DNA of 64,000 bases from NCBI RefSeq assembly GCF_025836995.1, contig NZ_CP107546.1, forward strand, positions 2,108,001-2,172,000, in the 5' to 3' direction. This DNA comes from Microbacterium sp. M28 (GTDB lineage: Bacteria; Actinomycetota; Actinomycetes; Actinomycetales; Microbacteriaceae). Shown here piece by piece: positions 35,264 to 43,223 of the stretch. The notes under the pieces were generated by a model, which was not told where the DNA came from, made no database searches, and was given only the letters and a program-made list of their open reading frames with translations. The position numbers were made by a program, and so were the translations under genes. Position 1 is the stretch's first letter. Each line of letters begins with the position of its first letter.

Positions 35264-36363
35264 TCGGAGTCCTCCGAGCCGGCTTCGTACATCCGGATCA
35301 GGGTGTGCAGCAGCCCGCCCCGCGCACCCGGTGATTGCTCGATGTATCCGCTGTCAACGAGCCAGTCGATAGCAGCGCCCGCCTTCGTGGAGTCACCCCC
35401 GGCTGCCATGCGCAGCGCCGTCTTCGACATGGGCTTGTCGGCCTCGGCCAGCACCTTGCAGATCTTCACGAGCCGCGCCTTGTAGGCGATCTCGTCAGCA
35501 AGCTCACGCGGCATCGGCGCCACCAGGTGGAACCTGCTGCTCCGGCCGGCGACCACATCAACCTTCAGCTCGGCTACCGTCTCGCCCTCCGCGAAGTTGC
35601 CGAGGCGATCTTTCGCGCACACCAGCCGTGCCCTGCCCGACTGCTTCTTGCTGAACGGCGTCACCACCTTCTGCAAGTACTGAACGCCGGTGATTGCAGA
35701 CCGCTTGCGCTGGCTGCCGATAGGCCAGAGGCTGTCACCCTCGGTGTTCTTCGGGCTGTGATCCAGCAGCAGCACCGCAGGCCCGAACCTGGACACGAAG
35801 CGCGGAGCCAGCTGGAACCACTCGACAATGTCGTCATCGTCGTTCGGCTTGAAGCCGTCCATCGCGAGCGATTCGCCCGTGGAGTCGAACACAACCAGCG
35901 ACGGCGACAGCCTCTCGATCAGGTCATGAACCACCAGCGGCGCGAACCGGCCTGTAGGCGAGATGTACGTGAACCGGTTACGGATCACCCTCGGCGGCAC
36001 CTTGTAGTTGTGAACCAGGCGTTCCAGGATGCCCTGCGTCGTGTCCTCGTAGTCGATGTAGACCACGCGGTTGCCTGCCTTGAGCTCCTGCGCGCAGGCG
36101 ATCAGGGCCGACCATGACTTCCCGGCGTTGCTGTGCCCGTGGATGCCATTGACGCGCCCCGCGTACAGCAGGTACCCCGCGCCCTCGACGGCCAGTAGCT
36201 CCGGCTCGATGGGTGCGAGCGTGCCGTTGACGATGCCCCGCAGCACCTTGCCGAAGTCCTCCGGAACCCAGCCCGACGCCTCGGCTTCTAGCTCCTGCAC
36301 TTCGTCCTCCGGCACCAGGTCGGCCTCCGGCACCACGGGCGCGCTCTTCTTGCGGACGGTCAT
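35260..36363 (-). CDS. RepA-like AAA ATPase/helicase
   Basis: A 367-residue protein with Walker A GHSNAGKS (76-83), then VVYIDYEDTTQGILERL, Walker B LVVFDSTGES (about 165-174) and LLLDHSPK, the pattern of RecA-fold RepA/RSF1010-type replicative helicases. The C-terminal part (KICKVLAEADKPMSKTALRMAAGG, AAIDWLVDSGYI) is a winged helix. It is fed by the prim-pol gene: the two overlap by four bases. Together they form a phage/plasmid replication module. Confidence 0.85.
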   Translation of the reverse strand: MTVRKKSAPVVPEADLVPEDEVQELEAEASGWVPEDFGKVLRGIVNGTLAPIEPELLAVEGAGYLLYAGRVNGIHGHSNAGKSWSALIACAQELKAGNRVVYIDYEDTTQGILERLVHNYKVPPRVIRNRFTYISPTGRFAPLVVHDLIERLSPSLVVFDSTGESLAMDGFKPNDDDDIVEWFQLAPRFVSRFGPAVLLLDHSPKNTEGDSLWPIGSQRKRSAITGVQYLQKVVTPFSKKQSGRARLVCAKDRLGNFAEGETVAELKVDVVAGRSSRFHLVAPMPRELADEIAYKARLVKICKVLAEADKPMSKTALRMAAGGDSTKAGAAIDWLVDSGYIEQSPGARGGLLHTLIRMYEAGSEDSE

Positions 36364-37097
36364 GCGCCCAACCCCTTCCCGGCCGACTCGACCACACGGC
36401 GGGCCTCCCTGGGGTCCATGCCGATGTCCTCGGCGGCGTCGATGAGGCGATCCAGCCCGCGCTGATCCACCCCGGCCTCGTGTGCACGGCGCGCGGCCCA
36501 GTGCAGCCCGTCATGCTTCTCCCCCGGCTGCAAGGTGCGGACGAAAGCGGCGAGCGCGATAGGGTCCGTGGCCCTGGGATTGCGGCGGGTGATCCGGGTG
36601 CGAGGCAGCATCAGCGCCACTACCTGACGCGGCAGGTGCCCAGCTTCGCGATAGACCCACTCGTAGGGCTTGCCGGTGTCCGGATGCACGCTCGGCGGCA
36701 TGACCATGTACCCGTTCGTCTTCAGGTCGATGCCTGCGGGGATAGCGCCCCTGTACGGCTGCCGAAATGGGCGCATGTAGTACAGGTGACGCCCGCCGTC
36801 ACGGCGACCGCTGATGACCTCGAGCGTGGGCGGTAGCTCCACCCCGGCGCGCTGCTCCAAGGCTTCGAGGCTGCCGCCATTGCGCGGGTCAACGTCGAGC
36901 ACAAGCAAGCTGTCAGGAACCGGGCAGCCGATGTTCCAGTCGCCGTCGGCCCACATGCGCCGGATGGTGCGCGGGTCGGTGCTGGCGCTCAGGTGACCGT
37001 TCGGCGTGTGGCCCGTGGTGGGGGTCTTGCCGTCGAGGGGCAGCACCGCCCATCCGTTCTCAGCGAGGTTGAGCGCAGCCCGCAGCATGGGAGTCAT
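36360..37097 (-). CDS. Bifunctional primase-polymerase (prim-pol)
   Basis: A 245-residue protein with an AEP/prim-pol domain: NLAENGWAVLPLDGKTPTTGH, the metal-binding LDVDPRNGGSLEAL (Asp68, Asp70), and RRDGGRHLYYM. The C-terminal part (LHWAARRAHEAGVDQRGLDRLIDAAEDIG) is a small helical domain. It would make primers and start replication of the element. ATG 37097 overlaps the stop of the next upstream gene; an in-frame extension to 37166 is unlikely. Confidence 0.88.
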   Translation of the reverse strand: MTPMLRAALNLAENGWAVLPLDGKTPTTGHTPNGHLSASTDPRTIRRMWADGDWNIGCPVPDSLLVLDVDPRNGGSLEALEQRAGVELPPTLEVISGRRDGGRHLYYMRPFRQPYRGAIPAGIDLKTNGYMVMPPSVHPDTGKPYEWVYREAGHLPRQVVALMLPRTRITRRNPRATDPIALAAFVRTLQPGEKHDGLHWAARRAHEAGVDQRGLDRLIDAAEDIGMDPREARRVVESAGKGLGA

Positions 37098-37486
37098 CGG
37101 GTCACCCCCACCGGCAGCCGCAGCACACGCGGATCGGAGGGGAGCCAGTAGAACACCCCGTGGCATTCGTGATCGTTCAGGTACCCGTTGATGTCGAGCA
37201 GGTGCCAGTCGTGCGCGGCGTACAGGCGTTCCATGCCCCAGCGCAGCTCATCCGGCGACCAGAACCCCACGTTCTCCCACACGGGCGGCTCACCCCACTC
37301 GCCGTGGATGTGCATGATCCCCCACGGCGGGGCGGTGCGTGGAGCTACGCCTGCGTGCTCAGCGAACGGGCGGAACCACTCGATCGGAGGACCGAGGCGC
37401 AGCACAACCATCGCCTCGGAACGTGACAGCCTCAGCTTCGACGGGTACTCGGCTTCGGTGAAGGGCGCGACTGCCAGGGTGCTCAT
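37094..37486 (-). CDS. Element protein of unknown function
   Basis: A 130-residue soluble protein, not recognised. It has Trp/His-rich stretches (PPWGIMHIHGEWGEPPVWEN, AAHDWHLLDINGYLNDHECH). Stop overlaps the prim-pol start and its own start overlaps the next gene's stop, so it belongs to the replication operon. No Cys motifs or membrane segments. Confidence 0.7.
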   Translation of the reverse strand: MSTLAVAPFTEAEYPSKLRLSRSEAMVVLRLGPPIEWFRPFAEHAGVAPRTAPPWGIMHIHGEWGEPPVWENVGFWSPDELRWGMERLYAAHDWHLLDINGYLNDHECHGVFYWLPSDPRVLRLPVGVTR

Positions 37487-37719
37487 TTCGCACCGCCCGA
37501 CGTGCGCAGGAGTGCAGTCAGCCGGTGAATCTGCTGATTGGTGAGCGGTGGAGCGACAGCGAGGTTGCGCTCGATGTAGGCGGCGATCTTGGCTTCCGCC
37601 AGGTCCCGGCGTCCCTTGGCTTCCCTCTGGGGGTCACCAGTGCGCACGCCGACCATGACGTCGGACAGCGCCTTGGCCTGTGTTGGAGGATTGGAGCTAG
37701 ACAACGGAAAACTCCCCAC
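37483..37719 (-). CDS. Small element protein, unknown
   Basis: A 78-residue protein from a GTG at 37719, with a helical centre (AKGRRDLAEAKIAAYIERNL) and a possible C-terminal helix-turn-helix (LTNQQIHRLTALLRTSG). The start is weakly supported; the ATG at about 37656 is an alternative. It could be a DNA-binding regulator or directionality factor, but nothing decides this. Confidence 0.6.
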   Translation of the reverse strand: MGSFPLSSSNPPTQAKALSDVMVGVRTGDPQREAKGRRDLAEAKIAAYIERNLAVAPPLTNQQIHRLTALLRTSGGAK

Positions 37720-37831
37720 GGAGTCAGGTCAGCGCTTGGCTGACTAACTGACTCCCGGTGAGGAGTTGGAATGTGACCTTGCTTTTGTATGCCGCCGATC
37801 ACCAGCGGCTATTCAGTTGTCGGTGTCGAGC

Positions 37832-38119
37832 CTACAAGACGAGTTCGCCCGCAGCCTGCGCCCGCTGAAGGCGGGCCTGCAAGTCCTCGTCGCGGGGCTG
37901 CTCATCACGGCCACACGCGCACTTGAAGCGCGGCGTAGGGTAGCCGGTGAGCGCGCCATCCGTGCCCACCTGGATGAACCAGTCTCGGTCTGACCCGAAC
38001 TGATCAACCCGCTCCCACACAGAGTCAGACTCAGACCAGCGGTACTGAGCGACGATGCGCGAAGGGTGGCTCCCGTGGCGCTTGGTGCCCCGACAGACCA
38101 CCTTGATAGTGGATTGCAT
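37832..38119 (-). CDS. Small element protein, first gene of the leftward operon
   Basis: A 95-residue protein: MQSTIKVVCRGTKRHGSHPS to FKCACGRDEQPRDEDLQARL. Cysteines in VVCRG and CAC could bind zinc. The ATG at 38119 lies seven bases after a TGTAAT -10-like element, so the message may be leaderless. The longer frame upstream lacks support. Confidence 0.65.
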   Translation of the reverse strand: MQSTIKVVCRGTKRHGSHPSRIVAQYRWSESDSVWERVDQFGSDRDWFIQVGTDGALTGYPTPRFKCACGRDEQPRDEDLQARLQRAQAAGELVL

Positions 38120-38126
38120 GTTTGCT

Positions 38127-38132
38127 ATTACA
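38127..38132 (-). promoter_or_regulatory. Candidate -10 box for the replication operon
   Basis: TGTAAT on the minus strand (plus strand ATTACA), seven bases before the ATG at 38119. This places the transcription start at or next to the ATG. No clear -35 is seen; TTGGGG (38152-38157) is the nearest with long spacing. Confidence 0.4.
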
Positions 38133-38293
38133 CCCCAACCCGTGGTCGATACCCCAATTCGTTCTCTGTGGCGTGTTTGGCCCTGAGACGTGTGTGGCTG
38201 CCGGGGGCAGGGGGTAAGGGCCGAGCGGGCTGCGAGACTGCTCAGAGGGCGCTCAGAGCCGCTCGCACGCACCCGGGCCGTCCGCCGACAGAG

Positions 38294-38422
38294 CTAGTAG
38301 TGCCTGTTCCCGAGCAGATCGACGTAGACGCGGCATGCCTGGCAGAACCACCAGGCTGCGCGAGGTTCCATCCGCTCAAGACACTCGGGGCAGTTGGGCG
38401 TAGTCAGGTCAAGGTCGTCCAC
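38294..38422 (-). CDS. Zinc-ribbon micro-protein
   Basis: A 42-residue protein from GTG 38422, after a GAGGAGG ribosome site eight bases upstream. It has two C-x2-C pairs (CPECLERMEPRAAWWFCQAC), a compact zinc ribbon common in actinophage and element genomes. Longer starts (TTG at 38506) overlap the HEPN gene. Role unknown. Confidence 0.65.
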   Translation of the reverse strand: MDDLDLTTPNCPECLERMEPRAAWWFCQACRVYVDLLGNRHY

Positions 38423-38465
38423 AGATTGACCCTCCTCACGCGGAACGGGCAGAACCCTGCGCAGT

Positions 38466-39191
38466 TCACCGCTCGGCCAAGATGACGTCGGCGGTCGCGT
38501 GGACAAGATCCGAGGTCACCAAGAACGCCCGGTTGCACATACTCACTACCTCGTCGCGGGTTCGATGTCGCCTTGCTCTGCCCTCCGAGCGGACGACATT
38601 CTCGTAATCCATCTCATGAACGATCCGGTTGCGCGAAAGAAAGAAGCGGTCAAGCGTCGCAAGAGTAGCGTCGTCCACACGCGTCCCAGGTATGCCTAGA
38701 GTGTTGCGGACCCTTGTCTTCAGATCGCCACTCCCCTGAAAACTCGACTTCGCTTTCCTGCTGAGGTAGAAGCGTAGAAGCTGCTGCGCGGGATCAGCGG
38801 CGACGACGGCCGCTTTCAGATCCTCGTCAACCTTCCGCGTGCCGGACAGCTCTTCTTTAATACCGAGCTCGTACTGCTTGCGAGCCAACGTCCCCGGACG
38901 CGGTATGAGGTATGAGCCGGCGTCCCATATGAGTCGTTGCATTGAAGCGTCAATCCCACTAGACGTCATGACGATCGCCGAGCGATAGAGATCGGTCTCA
39001 CCGCTGCTGGGGCGCCCGGCTGTCGAGCTGTTCGATACGCGGCGCTGCCTGGCGACTAGTTCAGCCGCCTGGAGAATGCCTTCGACGGTGGAGTGTGCCC
39101 CGCGAAGAAAGCGGTAGGCGTTCCTAATCTCGGGCACACGGCCCTTGGGTCCGTCCCTGAGGTCTTTCAGAATCGAAGCGGCAGGCGGCAT
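38466..39191 (-). CDS. HEPN-domain protein, candidate toxin/defence nuclease
   Basis: A 241-residue protein that is all-helical by eye. It contains RNRIVH at 187-192, the R-N-x3-H signature of HEPN ribonucleases, in FLSRNRIVHEMDYENVV. The N-terminal part is basic and the middle holds SGIDASMQRLIWDAGSYLI and KAAVVAADPAQQLLRFYL, typical of stand-alone HEPN proteins. It lies 120 bases from the right core, the usual place for cargo. No partner MNT antitoxin is beside it, so it may be a solitary abortive-infection factor or a neutral HEPN. Confidence 0.65.
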   Translation of the reverse strand: MPPAASILKDLRDGPKGRVPEIRNAYRFLRGAHSTVEGILQAAELVARQRRVSNSSTAGRPSSGETDLYRSAIVMTSSGIDASMQRLIWDAGSYLIPRPGTLARKQYELGIKEELSGTRKVDEDLKAAVVAADPAQQLLRFYLSRKAKSSFQGSGDLKTRVRNTLGIPGTRVDDATLATLDRFFLSRNRIVHEMDYENVVRSEGRARRHRTRDEVVSMCNRAFLVTSDLVHATADVILAER

Positions 39192-39200
39192 ATCGAGAAC

Positions 39201-40160
39201 CTATCCACACTGCTGAGGTTGCGCCACCTCCGCGCTTGCCGGACGCTCCTGCGGCATACGGTTCCCCTGGATTCCGTGGAAGTATGTTTTCCCAATTGTG
39301 TTAGGGAGGAGCATCAGGATCTCCTTCCGCCCGGCCTGCTCGATCAGCGAGCGCTTCGCGTCCTCGCGAGCATCGGCCGCCTGCGCATGCAGGACAGCCG
39401 CGAGCGGGGCACCGTGTTCGAGAGCGGCGATGAGCTGATCGACGGCGCGCGACAAGCCGGGCAGTTGCAGGCGCGATGCCATCTCGGCCAGCGCCTCCGC
39501 CAGTGGCGACCCGGTGTTCACGGCCAGCACGACCTGGCGCAGCTCATCGGTGAGCTCGCCGGAGCCGACGGCCGCGACGCGACGGATCGCATCCAGCAGC
39601 CCCTCGCCCGCCGACAGGCACAGCGCGAGGAACTCGAGCGTGGTGGGCAGCTCCTCCCCCAACCTGGTCAGCCGGCCTTTCGCCCTGGCCGTGAGCAGCA
39701 TGTCGTAGCCCACGGCCGCTCCGATGCCGATGATGACCGGCAGCAGTACGGTCGGGTCGGACATCCGACCGGCGACCGCCAACGCGATGACGAGCACGGC
39801 GCCGACGGCGAGGCCGGCGAGGCCGCAGGCCAGCTGACGCCCTCGGAACGCGCTCGCCCCGAGCGGACTCCCCGCCTGAGCGAGGCGCATCCGCAACGTC
39901 TCGCCCCCGCCCATGAGCCGCTCGAAGACGCCGCGGACCCGTTCCCACCCGCTTCGACCGGACACCGAGAGGATCCCGGCCTCGGGCAGAATTCCTCGAG
40001 GCAGCAGCGCGTCCGGCACGACGTCGCGCACGTAGGGTGCGATGCGTACGCTCAACGACGCAGCCCGCCATCGCGGCAGCGTCGCCAGGACACACAGCAC
40101 GCCGACGGCGAGCAGGCCGCCCAGCAGCACGGCGATCGCGAGGTCGGTCACGGCGGTCAT
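39201..40160 (-). pseudogene. tadC: tadC 5' part, fused to element sequence
   Basis: Encodes the first 283 residues of a GspF/TadC membrane protein of the Tad system (LARLGEELPTTLEF-type core: RLTRLGEELPTTLEFLALCLSAGEGLLDAI, then EMASRLQLPGLSRAVDQLIAALEHGAPLAAVLHAQA and AGRKEILM). At 39311 the element begins; the frame runs on for 37 foreign residues to a stop at 39201, so the last membrane helix is lost. The true 3' end is at 24876-24968. Its start overlaps the tadB stop (ATGA). Whether the truncated protein works is unknown. Confidence 0.88.
39311..39314. other. Right attachment-site core (GCAT)
   Basis: Element sequence TTAGGGAGGA is followed by GCAT and then tadC sequence CAGGATCTCC. It matches the left core at 24965-24968. 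Removing one copy together with the element rebuilds an uninterrupted tadC frame. Confidence 0.7.
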
Positions 40161-41017
40161 CCGAACCACCGCTTCGGCTCGGAGAGGCGTCCGACGCGGA
40201 TCATGATCCGGTAGGCGACGACCGATACGGCAGCCCCGGCGACGATCACCAGCATGCCCTCGGACGTGCCGTAGGCTTCCGCACCCTCCGGCCGCATCAC
40301 GAGCAGGCCGAGGATCACCCAGGGCGCGACGACCCCGAGCACGGCGGCGCCGTGGATCCACGACTGCCGTGCCTCGACCTCGCCGCGCAGCGCTGCGTCG
40401 GCGCGCACGGACGACGACAGCGCACGCAGCACCCCGGTCAAGTCCGTGCCGCCGACCTGTCGCGCCATCCGGAGCGTCTCGATGATGCGGTCGGCGATCG
40501 GATCGGCGAGTGTCCCCTTCAGCCGGTCCAGGCTCGTCTCGAAACGTCCCGTGGCCTGCAGATCGCGCGCGAACACCGCGAACCCGGGCCGCACCGCCTG
40601 CGGCGCGGACTCGGCGAGGCCGGCGACGGCATCCGGGAGCGACAGACCCACCCTGATGCCGGCGATGAGCAGGTCGCAGACGTCCGGCCAGAGCCCGCGG
40701 CGCGCCTTGCGCAGCCGCAGCCGGCGTCCGCGGAGATACGCGATCGGTGCGGCAGCAGCCGCGACGGCGGCGAGCCCGGCCAGCGCGCCGAGACCCGTGA
40801 GCAGCCAGACGACGGATGCCGCGACGGCCGCAGCGGCGACCATCAGGATCACCAGGGTGCGCGAACGGACGCCGCCGAGGCCCGCCTCCTCGAGCAGCCG
40901 CGTGAGCGCGCCGGCCCGCCGCTTCTGCTCCACCGGACTGTCGCGCGTCGGCCAGAGCCACGGCGATGCGCACAGCAGGACACCCGCCGCGAGCACCGCA
41001 CCCATCAGCAGCGTCAC
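40157..41017 (-). CDS. tadB: TadB-type inner-membrane protein
   Basis: GspF-family membrane component of the Tad secretion machine, with TadC forming the platform for the TadA ATPase. The 286-residue protein has N-terminal membrane spans, a cytoplasmic helical domain (RKARRGLWPDVCDLLIAGIRVGLSLPDAVAGLAE, RMARQVGGTDLTGVLRALSSSVRADAALRGEVEARQSW) and two C-terminal spans. It overlaps tadA by four bases and tadC by four. Confidence 0.9.
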   Translation of the reverse strand: MTLLMGAVLAAGVLLCASPWLWPTRDSPVEQKRRAGALTRLLEEAGLGGVRSRTLVILMVAAAAVAASVVWLLTGLGALAGLAAVAAAAAPIAYLRGRRLRLRKARRGLWPDVCDLLIAGIRVGLSLPDAVAGLAESAPQAVRPGFAVFARDLQATGRFETSLDRLKGTLADPIADRIIETLRMARQVGGTDLTGVLRALSSSVRADAALRGEVEARQSWIHGAAVLGVVAPWVILGLLVMRPEGAEAYGTSEGMLVIVAGAAVSVVAYRIMIRVGRLSEPKRWFG

Positions 41018-42156
41018 GTCGCAGCCTCCGCGCGATGCACGACGCGCGTGATGATCCGGCCCTCGACGACCTCACCGGTCGGCGCGAGCACCTCGACGAT
41101 CCGGCGGCGCCCATCGGCATCCCGCGCGCAGTGCACCACGAGCGAGACCGACGAGGCGATCGCGGGGGCGATGAAGGAACGGTCGATGTTGCGCCCGGCC
41201 AGCAGCGGCAGGATCGACAGCTTCTCGAGCGCCTCCGCCGCGGAGTTGGCGTGGATGGTCGCTGCCCCTGGCACGCCGGTGTTGAGTGCGAGAACCAGGT
41301 CGAGCGCCTCCGCGTCGCGCACCTCGCCGATGACGAGCCTGTCGGGACGCATGCGCAGCGCCTCCTTCACGAGACGGCGAAGCGTGATCTCGCCGGTGCC
41401 CTCGAGGCTCGCCTGTCGGCCTTGAAGGGCGACGAGATCCGGTCCCTCGACGGCGAGTTCGAACGTCTCCTCGGCCGTGATGATCCGCTGCGTGGAGGCG
41501 CAGGACGCCAGCAGTGCGCCGAGGAGCGTCGTCTTACCGGCGTGGGTGGCGCCGGAGACGAGCACGCTCTGCTCCTCGCGCATCGCGCCACGGAGCGTCT
41601 CTGCCACCTCCGCGGACATCGCACCCTGCTGGACGAGCGCCTCGAGCGTCCGATATCGCGGCAGGAACTTCCGGATGTTGACCGCCCATCCGCCGCGCAC
41701 CACGTCGGCGATCGCGACGTGCAGGCGCGACCCGTCCGGAAGCGACGCATCCACGAACGGCTGACTGATATCGACGCGCCGCCCGGTGGACTGCAGCATC
41801 CGCTCGACGAGGTCGCGCACCACGGCATCCGTCAGACGCATGGGGATGCGCTCGGTGACCCCGCCGCGGGCGACGTGGACCTGTTCGGTGCCGTTGATCC
41901 AGATCTCCTCGATCTCGGCATCCTCGAGCAGGGGCTGGAGAGGACCGTAGCCGTGGACCGACGCGAGCACCTCCCGTACGAGCGCGATCTCGTCGTCGAC
42001 CATCGCCTCGCCGCGCGACAGCGCGAGGTCGTTGTGCCGTCGCACCTCGGCCTGCGCGACCCTTCTGGCCTCCACGGGGTCGATCGACGGATCGGTGCGA
42101 TCCGCGCGCAGACGCTGCCGTACCCGGTCGGCGACGACGGATGCTGGATGACTCAC
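41014..42156 (-). CDS. tadA: TadA/CpaF secretion ATPase
   Basis: Hexameric traffic ATPase for the Tad pilus. The 380-residue protein has the N-terminal domain (GYGPLQPLLEDAEIEEIWINGTEQV), Walker A GATHAGKT at 202-209, the Asp box (IITAEETFELAVEGPDLVALQ), Walker B RMRPDRLVIGEVRDAEALDLVLALNTG and the His box ATIHANSAAEALEKL. It is the first gene of the cluster here; the CpaE/Ssd-type gene that precedes it in mycobacteria is not present. tRNA-Leu lies upstream. Confidence 0.94.
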   Translation of the reverse strand: MSHPASVVADRVRQRLRADRTDPSIDPVEARRVAQAEVRRHNDLALSRGEAMVDDEIALVREVLASVHGYGPLQPLLEDAEIEEIWINGTEQVHVARGGVTERIPMRLTDAVVRDLVERMLQSTGRRVDISQPFVDASLPDGSRLHVAIADVVRGGWAVNIRKFLPRYRTLEALVQQGAMSAEVAETLRGAMREEQSVLVSGATHAGKTTLLGALLASCASTQRIITAEETFELAVEGPDLVALQGRQASLEGTGEITLRRLVKEALRMRPDRLVIGEVRDAEALDLVLALNTGVPGAATIHANSAAEALEKLSILPLLAGRNIDRSFIAPAIASSVSLVVHCARDADGRRRIVEVLAPTGEVVEGRIITRVVHRAEAAT

Positions 42157-42298
42157 CCGTGCATCCTCGCAAGAATCCGACCAGCGCCTCAGAAGTTATC
42201 CACAGGCACCCCGACCTGATCGGGAAATCCCGAAGCGAACTGGCGGATATCCTCGCGGCGCGACTGTCGGCGCCCCCGATAGACTGTGTTCGCGCAGC

Positions 42299-42380
42299 GC
42301 GGGAGTGGTGAAACTGGCAGACACGCAGGATTTAGGTTCCTGTGCCTTCGGGCGTGTGGGTTCAAGTCCCACCTTCCGCA
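42299..42380 (+). tRNA. tRNA-Leu (anticodon UAG)
   Basis: An 82-base cloverleaf. The acceptor arms GCGGGAG (42299-42305) and CTTCCGC (ending 42379) pair with one G-T, followed by discriminator A. The anticodon stem CAGGA/TCCTG encloses TTTAGGT with TAG at positions 34-36. A short variable arm (TGCCTTCGGGCG) and TTCAAGT in the T loop fit a class II tRNA-Leu. The 3' CCA is not encoded. It is not the element's insertion site. Confidence 0.93.
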
Positions 42381-42428
42381 CGCAGGGCGTGCATATGCGC
42401 GCTCGACCGCCTCGCACGACGGGACACC

Positions 42429-43187
42429 ATGCACCACATCGCGCTCATCCCCTGGCTCGACCCGGCGACGATCATCGGCGCCGCAGGCCCTTGGGCTCTG
42501 CTCGTGGTCTGCTTCATCGTCTTCGCCGAAACAGGACTGCTCGTGGGATTCCTGCTCCCGGGCGACACGCTGCTGGTCATCTCGGGGCTGCTGACGCACA
42601 CGAGCAATGTGTTCGGCATCAACATCTGGGTGGTGGCGCTGCTCATCGCCCTGTCAGCGTTCGTGGGAGGTGAAGTCGGATACCTCATCGGCCACAAGGG
42701 CGGACCGGCTGTGTTCGAGCGCAAGGAGTCGGGGCTCTTCAGCCGGAAGAACGTTGAACGCACCAACGCCTTCTTCGAGCGATTCGGCGGCATCACTGTG
42801 ATCCTCGCTCGCTTCGTCCCGATCGTGCGTACCTTCGCCCCCGTTGCGGCCGGCGTCGGACATATGCCCTGGCGGCGCTACTCGCTGTACAACTTCATCG
42901 GTGCGGTCATCTGGGGCTTCGGTCTCACCATGGTCGGATACCTCATCGCCTACATTCCGTGGGTTCGAGACTTGGTGACCGAGTACATCGACCTGATCCT
43001 CCTCGCCGCCGTCGGCGGCACGGCGATCATCACGCTGTGGCACTACTTCTCGGAGCGCCACAAGGTCCGCAAGGAACTCGCCGCCGGCGGCGACCCGGTC
43101 ACGGATGCCGTCGAGGCGACCGAACTGACGCTCGACCCCGAGGTCTTCGACCGCGCACCCGACCTGGACGGCGACGGCAAGCACTGA
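42429..43187 (+). CDS. DedA-family membrane protein
   Basis: A 252-residue polytopic protein of the DedA/VTT family, linked to lipid flipping and membrane homeostasis. Motifs: ETGLLVGFLLPGDTLLVISGLL, GGEVGYLIGHKGGPAVF, FFERFGGITVILARFVPIVRTFAPVAAGVGHM, and GAVIWGFGLTMVGYL. Residues in F-x-R-F-x-P are the family core. The C-terminal tail is acidic and charged (DPEVFDRAPDLDGDGKH). It starts 48 bases after the tRNA gene. Confidence 0.92.
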   Translation: MHHIALIPWLDPATIIGAAGPWALLVVCFIVFAETGLLVGFLLPGDTLLVISGLLTHTSNVFGINIWVVALLIALSAFVGGEVGYLIGHKGGPAVFERKESGLFSRKNVERTNAFFERFGGITVILARFVPIVRTFAPVAAGVGHMPWRRYSLYNFIGAVIWGFGLTMVGYLIAYIPWVRDLVTEYIDLILLAAVGGTAIITLWHYFSERHKVRKELAAGGDPVTDAVEATELTLDPEVFDRAPDLDGDGKH

Positions 43188-43223
43188 CCCGCGCCCGCTG
43201 GCCGGCCTCGCCGCGGGCCCGGA

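Larger units (their letters stand above)
24965..39314. mobile_element. 14.35-kb serine-integrase element inserted in tadC
   Basis: Boundaries are set by a GCAT core present at both junctions with tadC. Contents from left: large serine integrase, frameshifted AlbA_2 gene, Septu-type PtuB/PtuA, HNH nuclease, Vsr, C5 methyltransferase, resolvase with micro-ORF and SOS box, a leftward replication operon, a zinc-ribbon micro-gene and a HEPN protein. Codon use is visibly less GC-rich than in the flanks, supporting horizontal origin. Capsid, terminase, portal, tail and FtsK/TraB-type transfer genes are absent. It may be a satellite, a plasmid-like integrative element, or a decayed prophage; the intact compact operons favour the first two. 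Confidence 0.88.

Noticed and set aside
42299..42380. tRNA-Leu as the element's attachment site
   Set aside because: No repeat of the tRNA end is found at the element's borders; the GCAT junctions in tadC explain the insertion and restore a reading frame.
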